From Dichetophora obliterata (lineage: Eukaryota > Arthropoda > Insecta > Diptera > Sciomyzidae): DNA of 64,000 nucleotides. Location of the stretch: assembly GCA_963920525.1 (NCBI GenBank), contig OY986438.1, forward strand, positions 134,602,671 to 134,666,670, given 5' to 3'. The notes beneath the pieces were generated by a model. It saw nothing but the letters and a program-made list of their open reading frames with translations, ran no database searches and was not told the origin of the DNA. Position numbers and translations under genes: made by a program. Below, in pieces: positions 34,781-44,717 of this stretch; the first letter of the stretch is position 1, and the number at the start of each line of letters is the position of its first letter.

Positions 34781-35013
34781 TATAGAAAGGCCCTAACTCA
34801 ACTTTTTCAAAATCGATTTTCTTTTTGAGATTTTTGCAAAAAAAATGTTACAGAAAAGAAATTGCTACAAAAAAATTGCTACAGCATTAAATTGGCAAGA
34901 GTCTTAAATCAAAAACCACACTTTAAAAAATGTGCAGCTGCAAAATTATAATTTTTATCAAGTTTTTTCCTTCTCCCGTAAAGTAAAAAAAAATGAGTTA
35001 GGGCCTTTCTATA
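34781..35013. mobile_element. MITE flanked by TTAA
   Basis: TATAGAAAGGCCCTAACTCA is an exact inverted repeat at both ends, with TTAA on each side (34777-34780 and 35014-35017). TTAA is the piggyBac target, but the flank could also be read as part of a longer TIR with a TA duplication. Confidence 0.55.
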
Positions 35014-35654
35014 TTAAGCTAGCGTTACATTACTTATAAAATACCATAACCCCAATTGGGATTTCGAAATTAATTACTTTTGACTAACATTTATTTTTTT
35101 TTTTACTTTTTTCGTGGAACATATCACGCGCATTTACTTGAAAACCATTATAAGTCAAAAAAACGATTTTGCTAAAAATGCGTTTAAAGTTTTCAATTGA
35201 CTCGCACCTTGTATGAAAAGAGAGAGAGAGGGATATTCTTTTCTCACAAGAGTATTCAAAATAATATGAAATATTATCGCAATATGAAGCATGATATAAA
35301 GAACAATTCTGCATTTTTAACCCAAAAAATGTGTTTTTAACACGTTTTTATTAGCTTCACTTCATGTCTGTTCCGTACAAAACTTGGAATCTATTTTTAA
35401 CCAACTTTCCGATGAGCTAGAGTTTTGAAACTTAAAATGTAGCTCAGAACTGGATGACAACACAACAATCACTAATATTATTGTCTGTATGTTTATTTGT
35501 TTGGCTAAAATGCGAAATTATTTAATACGTGTATATACATACATACATATTAAAAAATCAAAAAAAAATACTGAAAAGCTCATTGAAATTTTTAAAATTT
35601 CAAAAATTCACAGCTGAAGTGAACTTATTACCTCATTTAGAAAAAGTTTTGGCG

Positions 35655-35990
35655 TGAGTTCTGTAGCTCATAGCTTAAAGCAATTGATTTATAACTGCAA
35701 GGCCTCAACAATTTGGACGAATTTTTTGTTTTTTTTTATGAAACAAATTCAAATTTTGAAAAATTCACCGAATTGAATTTTTTGAGGGTGAAAAAAATTG
35801 TAAAAAAGTAGTTTAAATAAAAATTTTTCATTTATATTATAAGAAACTAGTTTGATTTATTACTATTTAGAATATATTTCTGTGTGAGTTCTGCAGCTCA
35901 GAGCACAGGGCGCTTGCTTTATGATCGTGAGGTTGTGAGTTCGAGACTTAACAATGTCAATGGATTTTTTCCGGTTTTTTTTTTGTTTCA
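35655..35990 (+). repeat. Two tRNA-derived SINE-like units
   Basis: The unit at 35885-35953 reads GAGTTCTGCAGCTCAGAGCA (A-box-like), GGGCGCTTGCTTTATGATCG, then GAGGTTGTGAGTTCGAGAC (B-box-like), followed by a T-rich tail. A more decayed copy starts at about 35657 (GAGTTCTGTAGCTCATAGC). A 5' region with tRNA-like polymerase III boxes is the usual head of a SINE. Neither folds into a full tRNA. Confidence 0.45.
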
Positions 35991-36119
35991 TTTTTAATAT
36001 TTATAGAACTATTTCGATTTCTTAAACGAATTCTTTTGTCACCTTCAGTGATGAATTTATGAAAATTCGTATTTTGTTCGTAAATGTTGACAAAGACAAA
36101 AATCAGAAAATAATTATTT

Positions 36120-36490
36120 AAATAAAAAAATTTTTTAATATAACACATTTTTAAAACGAACCAAGAAGTATAGAATAATTTCTCCTAGAGTGGGGCTTTT
36201 AGTTCACCTAAAAATGTAGGGCGCATGCTATAGAGAATATTAACCCTGCATCACTAACCTTAGCAAACTTGAATCTACCATCCATGCAAGGACTTCTATC
36301 CTGACAGTCAAGGAATCTGGGTTGAGAAATCATTTGTTCACTAGCGTACTATAATTGTTAGTAACACTCCTTACTATTCTCTATAGCATACGCCCCACAA
36401 TTTTAGCAGAACTAAAAGCTCCACTCTAGGAGAAATTATTCTATACATTTTAGTTCGTTTTAAAAACGTGTTATGTTAATAAATTTTTTT
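36120..36490. repeat. Long hairpin MITE, arms about 130 bp
   Basis: The left arm contains ACATTTTTAAAACGAAC, GTATAGAATAATTTCTCCTA and GAGTGGGGCTTTTAGTTC. The right arm is the reverse complement with few changes, around a loop of about 90 bases. No coding is present and termini are not exact. Confidence 0.6.
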
Positions 36491-37071
36491 TACTTAAAAA
36501 TTTATTTTAGTTATGACGGTCTTCAAGCAAATGAGCGATATGTATTAAGAGCTTCAAATTAAAAATCTGAAAATATTAATGGTCGCTCTCATCTGGTTAA
36601 GAAGTAATAGGGGTCCAAAGTTAAAAAAAAATGGAAAATGGGAAATCGAAAAACTTGCCTTTTTTTCTCTTATTTTTATATGAAAATGGGTATTAAAGGA
36701 AAGGCTATACTATTTATTACCTATTCACTAAGCTTTTCATTATCAAATTTTATGCACTAATTTCTTAAATAGTTATATTACTTTTTATGTCCCAACTTTT
36801 TCAAGAAAGCTTTTTTCTTTCTGCAGAATACCGAAAAGACTTGGAAAATTAATAACTAAAAAACAAAAAATAATACCTTGAATAAAATCGGTCAGAAATG
36901 CGTTAAAAATCAATTTTATCGTTTTCATTTGTTCCCATGATTATAATGATTTTTCCTGAGCTTTGGTTTTTTTTTTTGCATTTTTGAAACTTTATTATAT
37001 AGTAGGAACTGAGATAAAGTGGGGGGAGAAACTTAAAAATAAAAAAATGTTTATGATGCAAAAGTGTTATT

Positions 37072-37612
37072 CACGGACCGCAATAGTTATAATTTTTTAA
37101 ATAGTCAACAAATAATCGTTATTTGTGGACTGATTTGATTTCGATCAAAAATAAAAATTTAAATTTTACTTTTTCTTTTAGTTTTTCGATCAAAAATATA
37201 AGTTAAAATTTTACTTTTATTTTTTATCAAAAACAAAAGTTAAAATGTCTGTTATTTCTTAAATTTAAATTTAATTAAATTTTAACTTATATTTTTGATT
37301 GAAAAAATAAAATCAAATTGGAACTTTTAATTTTGACCAAAACTATAAAAGTCAAATTTTAACTTTTACATTTGATCAAAAAAATAAAAATAAAATTTTA
37401 ACTTTTTTTTTAATCGAAATAAAATGGACGAAAAAAATAACGATTATTTATTGATTTTCTCAAAAAAATCAGTTAAATTAAAATCATTTAAGATTATTAT
37501 TCCTTTGCTAACAAGCATCACATTGCTATATTCAAATATCGAATAAACTTAATCTTTTCATTTGACTTTTTTAAATAGAAATTTCGAAAATAAATGTTAT
37601 TTCTTGACATCG
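37072..37612 (-). mobile_element. CAGGGACCG-family hAT fold-back, copy 1 (degenerate, inverted)
   Basis: The start CACGGACCGCAATAGTTATA and the block GTCAACAAATAATCGTTATT are the reverse complement of the right end of the copy at 38305-39176. The segment GCTAACAAGCATCACATTGC to TTCAAATATCGAATA matches the left part of that copy, again inverted. The outer ends are mutated and no duplication is visible. Confidence 0.5.
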
Positions 37613-38635
37613 AAAATACCTGGTGTTTTTTTCGCATGAAATTGGTCGGAAGTGCTCCAAAAATCAATTGCATCAATTTAATTTGTTTTTACGGTTTTAA
37701 TGATTTTTTGTAAGCTTTCGTCTTGTGTCATTTTAAGAATATTATGTAGTAGGAACTGAGATAGATTGCGTGATTGATTAGTCGAAAAAAGAAATAACTT
37801 GAGGCAAAAAAATATCAAGAAAAATTCGCAAAAAAATCAACAAACACACAGATATATCATATTTTTGGATTGGAAAATATTTTTTTTGAAAATGTTTTCA
37901 AAATGTCTAATGATTGAGGTGGTCTCAAAAAAATGTTAGTTTCAGTGATACGGTCTACTGTGCATACATTTTGATAGCACTGATAACGTTTGTAATTGTG
38001 TTTTTAGTTTTTCATATTACTTTACGTGAAGAAATTTGTTTTTCGCCCTCGGTATAGACCAATTTACTGTTTGACAGTTCAGATTCAGGAAGAAGACAAA
38101 GTTGACGCTGATATCAAATACGCCTTGCTTGAAAAACTATAAAAGCATTGCACGTGGGACTATGTCACGGGTGACAGAATACCAAAAAAAAATTGAATGC
38201 ATTAAAAAAAAATATTTTTTGAAACTACAACACCAGACTACATCCTTAGATTAATGCGTGAAATACAAAAAGTTAATCTCAAGCCTTTAGTTTTCTCTCA
38301 ATTACAGGGACCGAAAATAACAGATATTTTTGAAATTTCTTTTCAAAAAGTCAGATGGAAAGAGTAGGTCTATTCGATATTTGAATATAGTAATGTGGTG
38401 CTTGTTAGCTAAGGAATAATAATCATTAATGCTTTTAATGTTTTTGATTTTTTTAAAAAAGTCAATAAATAATCGTTATTTTTTGATCAATTTTATTTCG
38501 ATCAAAAATAAAAGTTTAAATTTGTCTTTTATTTTTTTGATCAAAAAAAAAAAAAATTTGACAGATCTTTTTCTTATTAACTATTATAATACTTTAAATT
38601 TTCAAAACAATTAATAGCGTACATTTTTTATTCTT

Positions 38636-38959
38636 TTACACCTATATTCGTAACAATTTTGCACAGAGATAATAACATTGCTATCGATCTTCATATTGTT
38701 GCATTGCATCAATGCAATCAAGTAAATGAAAACAGAATGTGCAATGATAAGCATCTAAGCGATGCAATGCAACGATATGAAGATCGATTGCAATAGGGCA
38801 GTTCACGATCTTGTTGCATCGTTGCAAATATGTTGCAAAAGCTTTTTAATGCTTTTTGTTTTTGAAAAAGCTGTTTATTTTGCATTTGCAACGGTGCAAC
38901 AAGATCGTGAACTGTCCTAATGTGTTTTTCTCTGTGCAAAAATGTTACGAATATAGGTA
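38636..38959. mobile_element. MITE with CCTATATTCGTAACA ends, nested
   Basis: CCTATATTCGTAACA and GCACAGAGA form inverted ends, approximately flanked by TTA. It sits inside the hAT fold-back and contains a hairpin (GATCTTCATATTGTTGCATT at about 38688, pairing with 38762-38785) plus the smaller MITE at 38796. Confidence 0.55.
38796..38917. mobile_element. 122-bp MITE nested inside a MITE
   Basis: GGGCAGTTCACGATCTTGTT and (reverse complement of the right arm) GGACAGTTCACGATCTTGTT pair through GCA(A/C)CGTTGCAAA. TA flanks both sides. Confidence 0.6.
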
Positions 38960-39285
38960 TTAACGAATAAAAAATGTGCTCTATTAATAGTTTTGCAAAT
39001 TTAAACTTTTACAATAGTTAATAAGAAATAGATCTGTCAAATTTTTAATCTCCATTTTTGTTTGGAAAAATAAAAGTCAAATTATAACTTTTATTTTTGA
39101 TCAAAATTAAATCAGTCAAAACAGAACGATTATTTGTTGACTTTTTTGAAAAAAATTATAACCGTTACGGTCCCTGCTCAATTATGGTATGTCTTTAGAA
39201 ATCTTGGAAGAGCAACTAATATTTGTAATTTGTAAAATTTTTATACTTATTAATCCTTTTTGTTTTTCATCCCAACATAGTGCAG

Positions 39286-39839
39286 CGTTGAAAATAATTG
39301 TATCCTTACAACCGTGCTACTTGGCCTACGTAGTGTTTGAAACTCGCAAAACAGCTAATATAATAGTACCAGCGGCAACAGCAGCACTATCAATAGCAAC
39401 ATCAAAAGCTACAGCAACGGCAACACCACCACCACCACCACCAGCTTCACAAGCAACAGTATCGACAACACCAACAACAATGGCGAAGACTTCAACTCAA
39501 ACGATCTCGAGCTCCTGTGACTGCATTGAGTGCAATGGCGACAACCCCGACAACACAAATGGCACACGCAACAACAACAACCACAAAGAAGATTCTTCAA
39601 ATCCGCAACAAGCCACATTGGAAGCATCTAACACATTATTGGGAAATAATAAATATATTAAATATTACGATCGTCTTTCAGCTATACCACACGGTAAGGT
39701 GATGCAGGCATGTCCACATCCAATCAGTGAAATTAAAAGATTGAGCAGAGAAATTCGAAGTCCGGATTTGATTTTGTTGTCGGATGTTTACGATTCAATA
39801 GCAAATCGTAGAATGATAAGGAACAGCAACATAAGGTAG
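39286..39839 (+). CDS. Unknown membrane protein, exon 2 (terminal)
   Basis: The exon begins CG|TTG, completing an Ala codon. It reads ALKIIVSLQPCYLAYVVFET, an A/T/P-rich low-complexity stretch with six prolines in a row, then CDCIECNGDN, an Asn-rich part, and a less biased C-terminus containing KYIKYYDRLSAIPHGKVM and ISEIKRLSREIRSPDLILLS. The stop is TAG at 39837-39839. A possible GTAGGC donor overlaps the stop, so another exon cannot be excluded. The non-repetitive C-terminal 75 residues are the part most likely to be conserved. No family recognised. Confidence 0.5.
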
Positions 39840-40519
39840 GCTGGCTGATTGGCAACCAAAGAAGACACCACAGAAAATACACATTTTCTACAATATAAGA
39901 GAAGAGAAAAAGGGGTAAAAACATGTCCTGCCATTGAAATGTTTGGACGAAAGCTCAAATTAAAATTAAGTATTTTTGATTGACCCTTACTTGACCAAAT
40001 GATTAAATGTTTGATTTTGGTTGCGATAAGCACTCAGTTGCATTACTCAGGTAACTCTTTATTGACACAACAACTATGTATAAACAAATATGTAAAAACA
40101 GTAATTAAACAATTATCGAAATTGAACTACATTCAACTCCAGTGATTCCTGATTCCATTTATACTTTAGATCGCCCTTTCCTCACAGTTATTTTAATAAA
40201 ACTTGTGCAATAAATTATTATAAATATTGTATAAATTTAGCCAAATGGAATCTTAAAAATATATAAATTGTGATTTAAATGTTTTTTTAAGCTAAGTTTG
40301 ATTTAATAAATTAAAAAAAATTATGCTATTCTCTTAAAGTTAAAACTAGCTTTCGTTGATTTTTTTTATGGTATTATTGTAAGTTTGTCAAATGTGTACA
40401 TTAGGGTTGCCCCTTCTTGTATGGGAACATTTTATTTTAGTAGAGTTATTAATCGATCCCCTAAAAATATTCGAATAGATTAGAAATGATGAAAAATGAA
40501 ATTTCAGATCAATCCAAAG

Positions 40520-41154
40520 CAGGGACCGAAAATAGCTGTTATTTTACAATTTTCAGATGAAAAAGGCATAACGAAAAAGTGACCGGAAGACTTTTCTAAA
40601 TATACCATTATTATCGTAATGGCAGCAGCTTTGCGAATATTAAATGCCTTTTAAATGTTTGGCTGTTACTATAAAAATTAAAATTAACTGTTATTTTTTG
40701 CCTTTTATTTTTTCGGGCAAAAATAACTGTTACTTTTGACTTTTATTTTTTAGGTAAAAAATAAGAGTAATTTTGTACCTTTTATTTTTCGGTCAAAAAT
40801 ATCAGGCAATTTGTATTTTTTCGGACGAATAAAAAACTTTAAAAACTAAAAAGTTTTAAAGCTCAAAATGTGCGCGTTGATGAGACCATAAAAATTGCAT
40901 AAAACTTTTTTTTGCCGGTCAAGTGGTCTTTAAAAAAATTTAAATTGCCTGATATTTCTGACCGAAAAAATAAAAGTCACAAAATAACTGTTATTTTTGA
41001 CCAAAAAAATAAAAGTCAAAAGTAACAGTTATTTTTGCGCGAAAAAATAAAAGGCATTAAATAACTAGTATTTTTGTCGGAAAAAAATAAAAGTTAAATA
41101 ATAACTGTTAATATCTGACTTTTTTGATAAAAACCATAACCGGTACGGTCCCTG
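40520..41154 (+). mobile_element. CAGGGACCG-family hAT fold-back, copy 3 (635 bp)
   Basis: The ends CAGGGACCG and CGGTCCCTG are flanked by a perfect 8-bp duplication ATCCAAAG (40512-40519 and 41155-41162). The arms are arrays of AAAATAACTGTTATTTTTG and AAAATAAAAGTCAAAA words, inverted about the centre. Non-coding. Confidence 0.8.
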
Positions 41155-41312
41155 ATCCAAAGTGATTTAGAGGTCGCTCAAGTGGGTGGAATATATGAAA
41201 TATGTATATGATTTTTTTTTTGGTATTTTTTACTTTTACCCTTGAAATACGACGGAGCGTTTTTATGTTTGCGGAATGGGAGATAAGGGATGGAAATAAA
41301 AAAAAAAACAAA

Positions 41313-41750
41313 TTAGTTTTCCTTTTCAATATATTCACCTGCAAGACGGATACATTTTTCAGATCTTTCAATTAATTTATTTATACCCTCATAAAAAAAT
41401 GTTTTCTCTTAGTCTTCAAAATACGCCGTAACTGCCTCCTTGACTTGATCATCGGTGGTAAATTTGTTACCCCGCAGCTCTTTTTTCATTTTTGGAAAGA
41501 GGTAATAATCACTCGGGGCCAGGTCTGGGCTGTAGGGTGGGTAGTTCAAAATATCGAAGCCCACCTTATGCAGGGCAGCCAACGCAACGCTGCTCTTGTG
41601 GACGGGCGCGTTGTAATGCAAAAGCAGCACACCTTTCGTCCCGTAATTTTCCCTGTCTTTTATCTTTAATGGCTTCTTTTAGTCGCTCCAATATTGAAGA
41701 GTAGTATTCTCCGGTTATAGAAACACCTTTTTCTTTATAATCGATGAATA
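41313..41750 (-). pseudogene. Mariner transposase, C-terminal half
   Basis: The minus strand reads FIDYKEKGVSITGEYYSS, a frameshifted stretch, LLLHYNAPVHKSSVALAALH, then YSPDLAPSDYYLFPKMKKEL and on to a stop at 41313. The second catalytic Asp (normally HDNAPVH) is Tyr here, while the third (APSD) is kept. With the frameshift and the missing middle part it cannot be active. Confidence 0.85.
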
Positions 41751-42013
41751 CAGAGGCGGACAAAATTATTCACACAAGTCATACCGTTACTTCTGTGAAG
41801 CCATATCTTCCAAACCAATTGATTAAACATGATATGTTGCTTAAAGAAAATATTTATTTATTCATGAAGAACTTCAACATTACAAAAAATTTAATATAAG
41901 TTATTCTATTACAAAATACTTAAAGAAAAATATACTTTGAATCCATTTTTATAGGGACAAAATTATTCACACAGATTGTTATAAATAAAAAATATATTAA
42001 CTTAATAAAATTA

Positions 42014-43987
42014 TTAATATCTAGTGGCCATGCCTTTTCTCTTTAAAACTTCTTTCAATCTATTTGGCATAGATTCGACTAATTGTTTTGTTACTCCTAT
42101 TCCTATATTGTGCCATTCTTGCTGCAGTATTTCCTTTAGTTGAAGCTTGCTTGAAATGTTGTGTTTTTCTAGTCGCCTGCCGAGTTCATCCCCTTCATGT
42201 TCTATGGGAGTCATGTCTGGAGATTGTGGAGGGGTCGAGAGAATGTGTGGCACATGATAAATGATCCACATTCGAACAACTTGTGCGGTGTGCTTGGGAT
42301 CGTTAACCTGCTGGAAGTAAAAATTATCGCCAAGACCCGACTTCTGAACACTGTTGTGTAGGTTTTCTTTTAAAATGTTCAGATACACCATCTTATCCAT
42401 CGTTCCATATGTAAAAACCAAGTTGCCAAAGCCCCCTCCACTACCATATTTGACTGTGCTAACTGTGTTACTGCTTTCGAGCTCGGAATTTGTCTTTCTC
42501 CACACTTGTATTCGCCCATCAGACTGTAATATATTGAATTTACTTACATCTGTGAATAACACACATTTCCAGAAATTTTAAGGCTTGTCTTTGTGTGTTT
42601 TTACAAACTCTAGCCTCTTTTTTTTTGATTCACTTTACTTATGAGAGGCTTTTCTCGAGCTATTCTCGAGCTGTAACCAGCACGATGGAGGGTCCTGCAA
42701 ATAGTTTTGGGATGAATTTCCTTGCCGATTTCTTCTAAAACTTCTGCTGCCACTTATGTAGATGTAATTTTTGGTTTTGCTTTAATTTTACTTACAATTT
42801 TTCTCTCTTCTTAATCGTTAGCTTCCGTGGTCTACCAGTATGGGGGCGGCTTTGAAAATTTTCATCATCTTCAGAAGCGAATCGGCTTCTTTTTACTATG
42901 ACACCAATTGGAGCACATGATTTATTTAGTTTATGTAATTCTTATATTATTTTCTTTTCGGCTTCAGTTCCCAATCAACCATTGTGTAATAGTGTTTGAA
43001 TTAAGCTTATCTACAATGGAATAATGAAAGCCTTTTACAAACATGCTTTGAAAACACTTGTCTACGTAATAAATTTACAAGTTGTGTTGTATAATTGTAT
43101 CGAAATAGGATAAAAGTAAGCTTCTTATAATAATACTTGTAGTAAGTTTACTTGAAGTTTAATTTACAATCGTTTTCAGCATGATTGGAAAATGCTTTCA
43201 GAGGTAATTGTTTCACAACTTCCACATTATTGCTGAATTTGGAATTCCCCAAGTACTAAAAAGTACAATTGCAATAAGAAACAAAGTTCCATCACTAACA
43301 ATTTTGATGTCAGTGGCTTGTGTTCAGTGATAATTCCAACACATTCTTTTAGAATTTTATAATGCTTAAATTAATTTTTAATATTTTGTTACTTACACTA
43401 ATGTGCTTTAATAAAAATGTATATTGAATAGTCCACATAGTTTTATTTATATTCCCTTTTTTTTGTGGCAATGTGTTTATCGACAGTATTTTATAGATAA
43501 ATTTCTTACAGATTTTGATGTGATGGTCTTTCGTATAGATTAATTTTACTGAGAAGATGAATTTGTGCTCCTTTGATAACTCCGAGCACATAAGATTTCT
43601 TAAAAACAGGTGTTAAAAGCTTACAATAATACTTGCTTCCCATTATTTAATAAATGTTTTAATAATATTTTTATAACACTTTCTTCCAATTTAATAGTTA
43701 TTTTCAATAATACTTTTACAACACTTTTTTCCAATTGCAAAGAAAGTATTGTAGAAAGCTTATTTGCAACACTTATAACCAATTGAATAGTAAACGCTTG
43801 GAATAATATTACAGTAAGGAATATTTTTCCAAGGGTTCCTTTTTGCTTATTCTACAATTACTTGAAAGCATTTCACAACAGTTTTTACAAGCTTTTCCAA
43901 GCGCGATGTTTACGCTTGTAAGTTTACTACAAGCTTATTCCAAGCCTGTTTGGCTTATTGGGTTGTTTCCTTTTGCTTTCGACCCAT
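42014..43987 (-). pseudogene. Tc1-like transposase, interrupted
   Basis: It starts MGRKQKE at 43987, is split by about 1 kb of foreign DNA (42977-43962), and resumes with EAEKKII, the HTH part and GRPRKLTIKKREKI. The DD34E core follows: VLFTDVSKFNILQSD keeps the first Asp. FQQVNDPKHTAQ has Val where the second catalytic Asp belongs. SPDMTPIEHEGDELGRRL keeps the Glu. A stop lies in the linker (ITST*VAAE). Inactive on three counts. Confidence 0.8.
42977..43962. mobile_element. Unclassified 1-kb insertion within the Tc1-like transposase
   Basis: It separates codon 9 or so of the transposase from the rest. It is AT-rich with recurring TTACAATAATACTTG and ACAACACTTTCTTCCAATT words in both directions. 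The ends resemble CAATCAACC and GGGTTGTTT but no clean TIR or duplication is seen. Confidence 0.5.
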
Positions 43988-44361
43988 TTTAATGATTATT
44001 TTCAATTTCTACCATAAAAAGATGACACAATAGTGCACACAAAGCTAAACTTATAGAATTCAACAATTTCGAATTCATAAAGACACTTTCCCGAAATTTG
44101 GTGTTGCCATACCAATCAAACATTTGAGTTTATTTACTTAGTATTGCCTCTGTGTGAATAATTTTGTCCCTATTAAAATGGACTCAAAGTATATTTTTCT
44201 TAAACTATTTTTTAATGAGAAAAGTTATGTTAAATTTTTCGTTATGTTTAATTTTTTAATAAATAAATTGATAATTCCTTTAAACAAAAAATTACGTTTT
44301 ATCAATTCGTTTGGAAGGTATACCTTCCCAAAAATAAAGCTATATTTTGTGCGAATAATTA

Positions 44362-44717
44362 TGTCCCATCTTCGCTGGCCTTAGTCAAACCAAGATGATC
44401 GTTCAGAATTTTAAAAATGGTTGTATCGGATACTCCAACCATTTCTGCGAGTTGTTTTTTCTTTAGTCGAGCATCATCGAGTACAATTTTTTCGACTTTT
44501 TGGATAAGTTCTGGCGTGGTCACCTCGATGCTCCTGCCCGGCCTCGGGTCGTCTTCAAGAGATTCCCTTGTTTAAATAAACTGTGCCACTTGTACACCAT
44601 GGTTTTTCCTGGACAAGAGTCACCGTAAGCCAATGACATCTCATTTATTATGGTCGCAACTGATTTTCCTTGCTTGGTAAGGAACTTTATAACAGCAAGA
44701 TATTCGATTTTTTCCAT
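44362..44717 (-). pseudogene. Mariner transposase, N-terminal part
   Basis: The minus strand starts MEKIEYLAVIKFLTKQGKS and continues with the HTH region KTMVYKWHSLFKQGN. It shifts frame near 44560, then reads EVTTPELIQKVEKIVLDD, KKKQLAEMVGVSDTTIFKIL and LNDHLGLTKAS, where the Tc1-like insertion begins. This is the partner of the C-terminal half at 41313-41750. Confidence 0.85.

Larger units (their letters stand above)
34186..37000. mobile_element. CCCCAAGTGG-family element, copy 1, broken by insertions
   Basis: It starts GGTACCCTGACATAACCCC and follows the copy at 59031 block by block: CCAAGTGGCA, CCCAATTTTTAATTTTGG, CATAACCCCAATTGGGAT at about 35045, CTTTTTTCGTGGAACATAT at about 35105, then TATGTATTAAGAGCTTCAAA at about 36538 and TTATGTCCCAACTTTTTCAA at about 36790. 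The gaps are filled by other elements (34448, 34781, 35125-36530). The far right end was not found. Confidence 0.5.
38305..39176 (+). mobile_element. CAGGGACCG-family hAT fold-back, copy 2, with nested MITEs
   Basis: The ends CAGGGACCG and CGGTCCCTG are flanked by a perfect 8-bp duplication CTCAATTA (38297-38304 and 39177-39184). The interior has inverted AAAATAAAAGT-type words and holds a MITE at 38636-38959. An 8-bp duplication with CAGGG ends is a hAT signature. No transposase. Confidence 0.75.
33888..39285 (+). other. 5.4-kb intron of the unknown membrane-protein gene
   Basis: The donor is CAG|GTGAAT and the acceptor lies in CCCAACATAGTGCAG|CG. The upstream AG in CATAG would put a stop in frame, so TGCAG is the better acceptor. 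The intron is largely mobile elements (hAT-like, PIF-like and fold-back copies). 37613-38304 contains only AT-rich DNA. Confidence 0.5.
41751..44370 (-). mobile_element. Tc1-like element with IR/DR ends
   Basis: The motif GGACAAAATTATTCACAC occurs four times: direct at 41758 and about 41954, and inverted at about 44152 and 44348. Two direct repeats per end, both about 196 bp apart, is the IR/DR layout of some Tc1 elements. It sits at a TA (41749-41750) within the mariner. The right end is eroded and its boundary is uncertain by about 15 bp. About 100 codons of the mariner are missing at the site. Confidence 0.7.

Noticed and set aside
35885..35953. Functional tRNA gene
   Set aside because: A and B boxes are present but the acceptor, D and T stems do not pair; better read as a SINE head.
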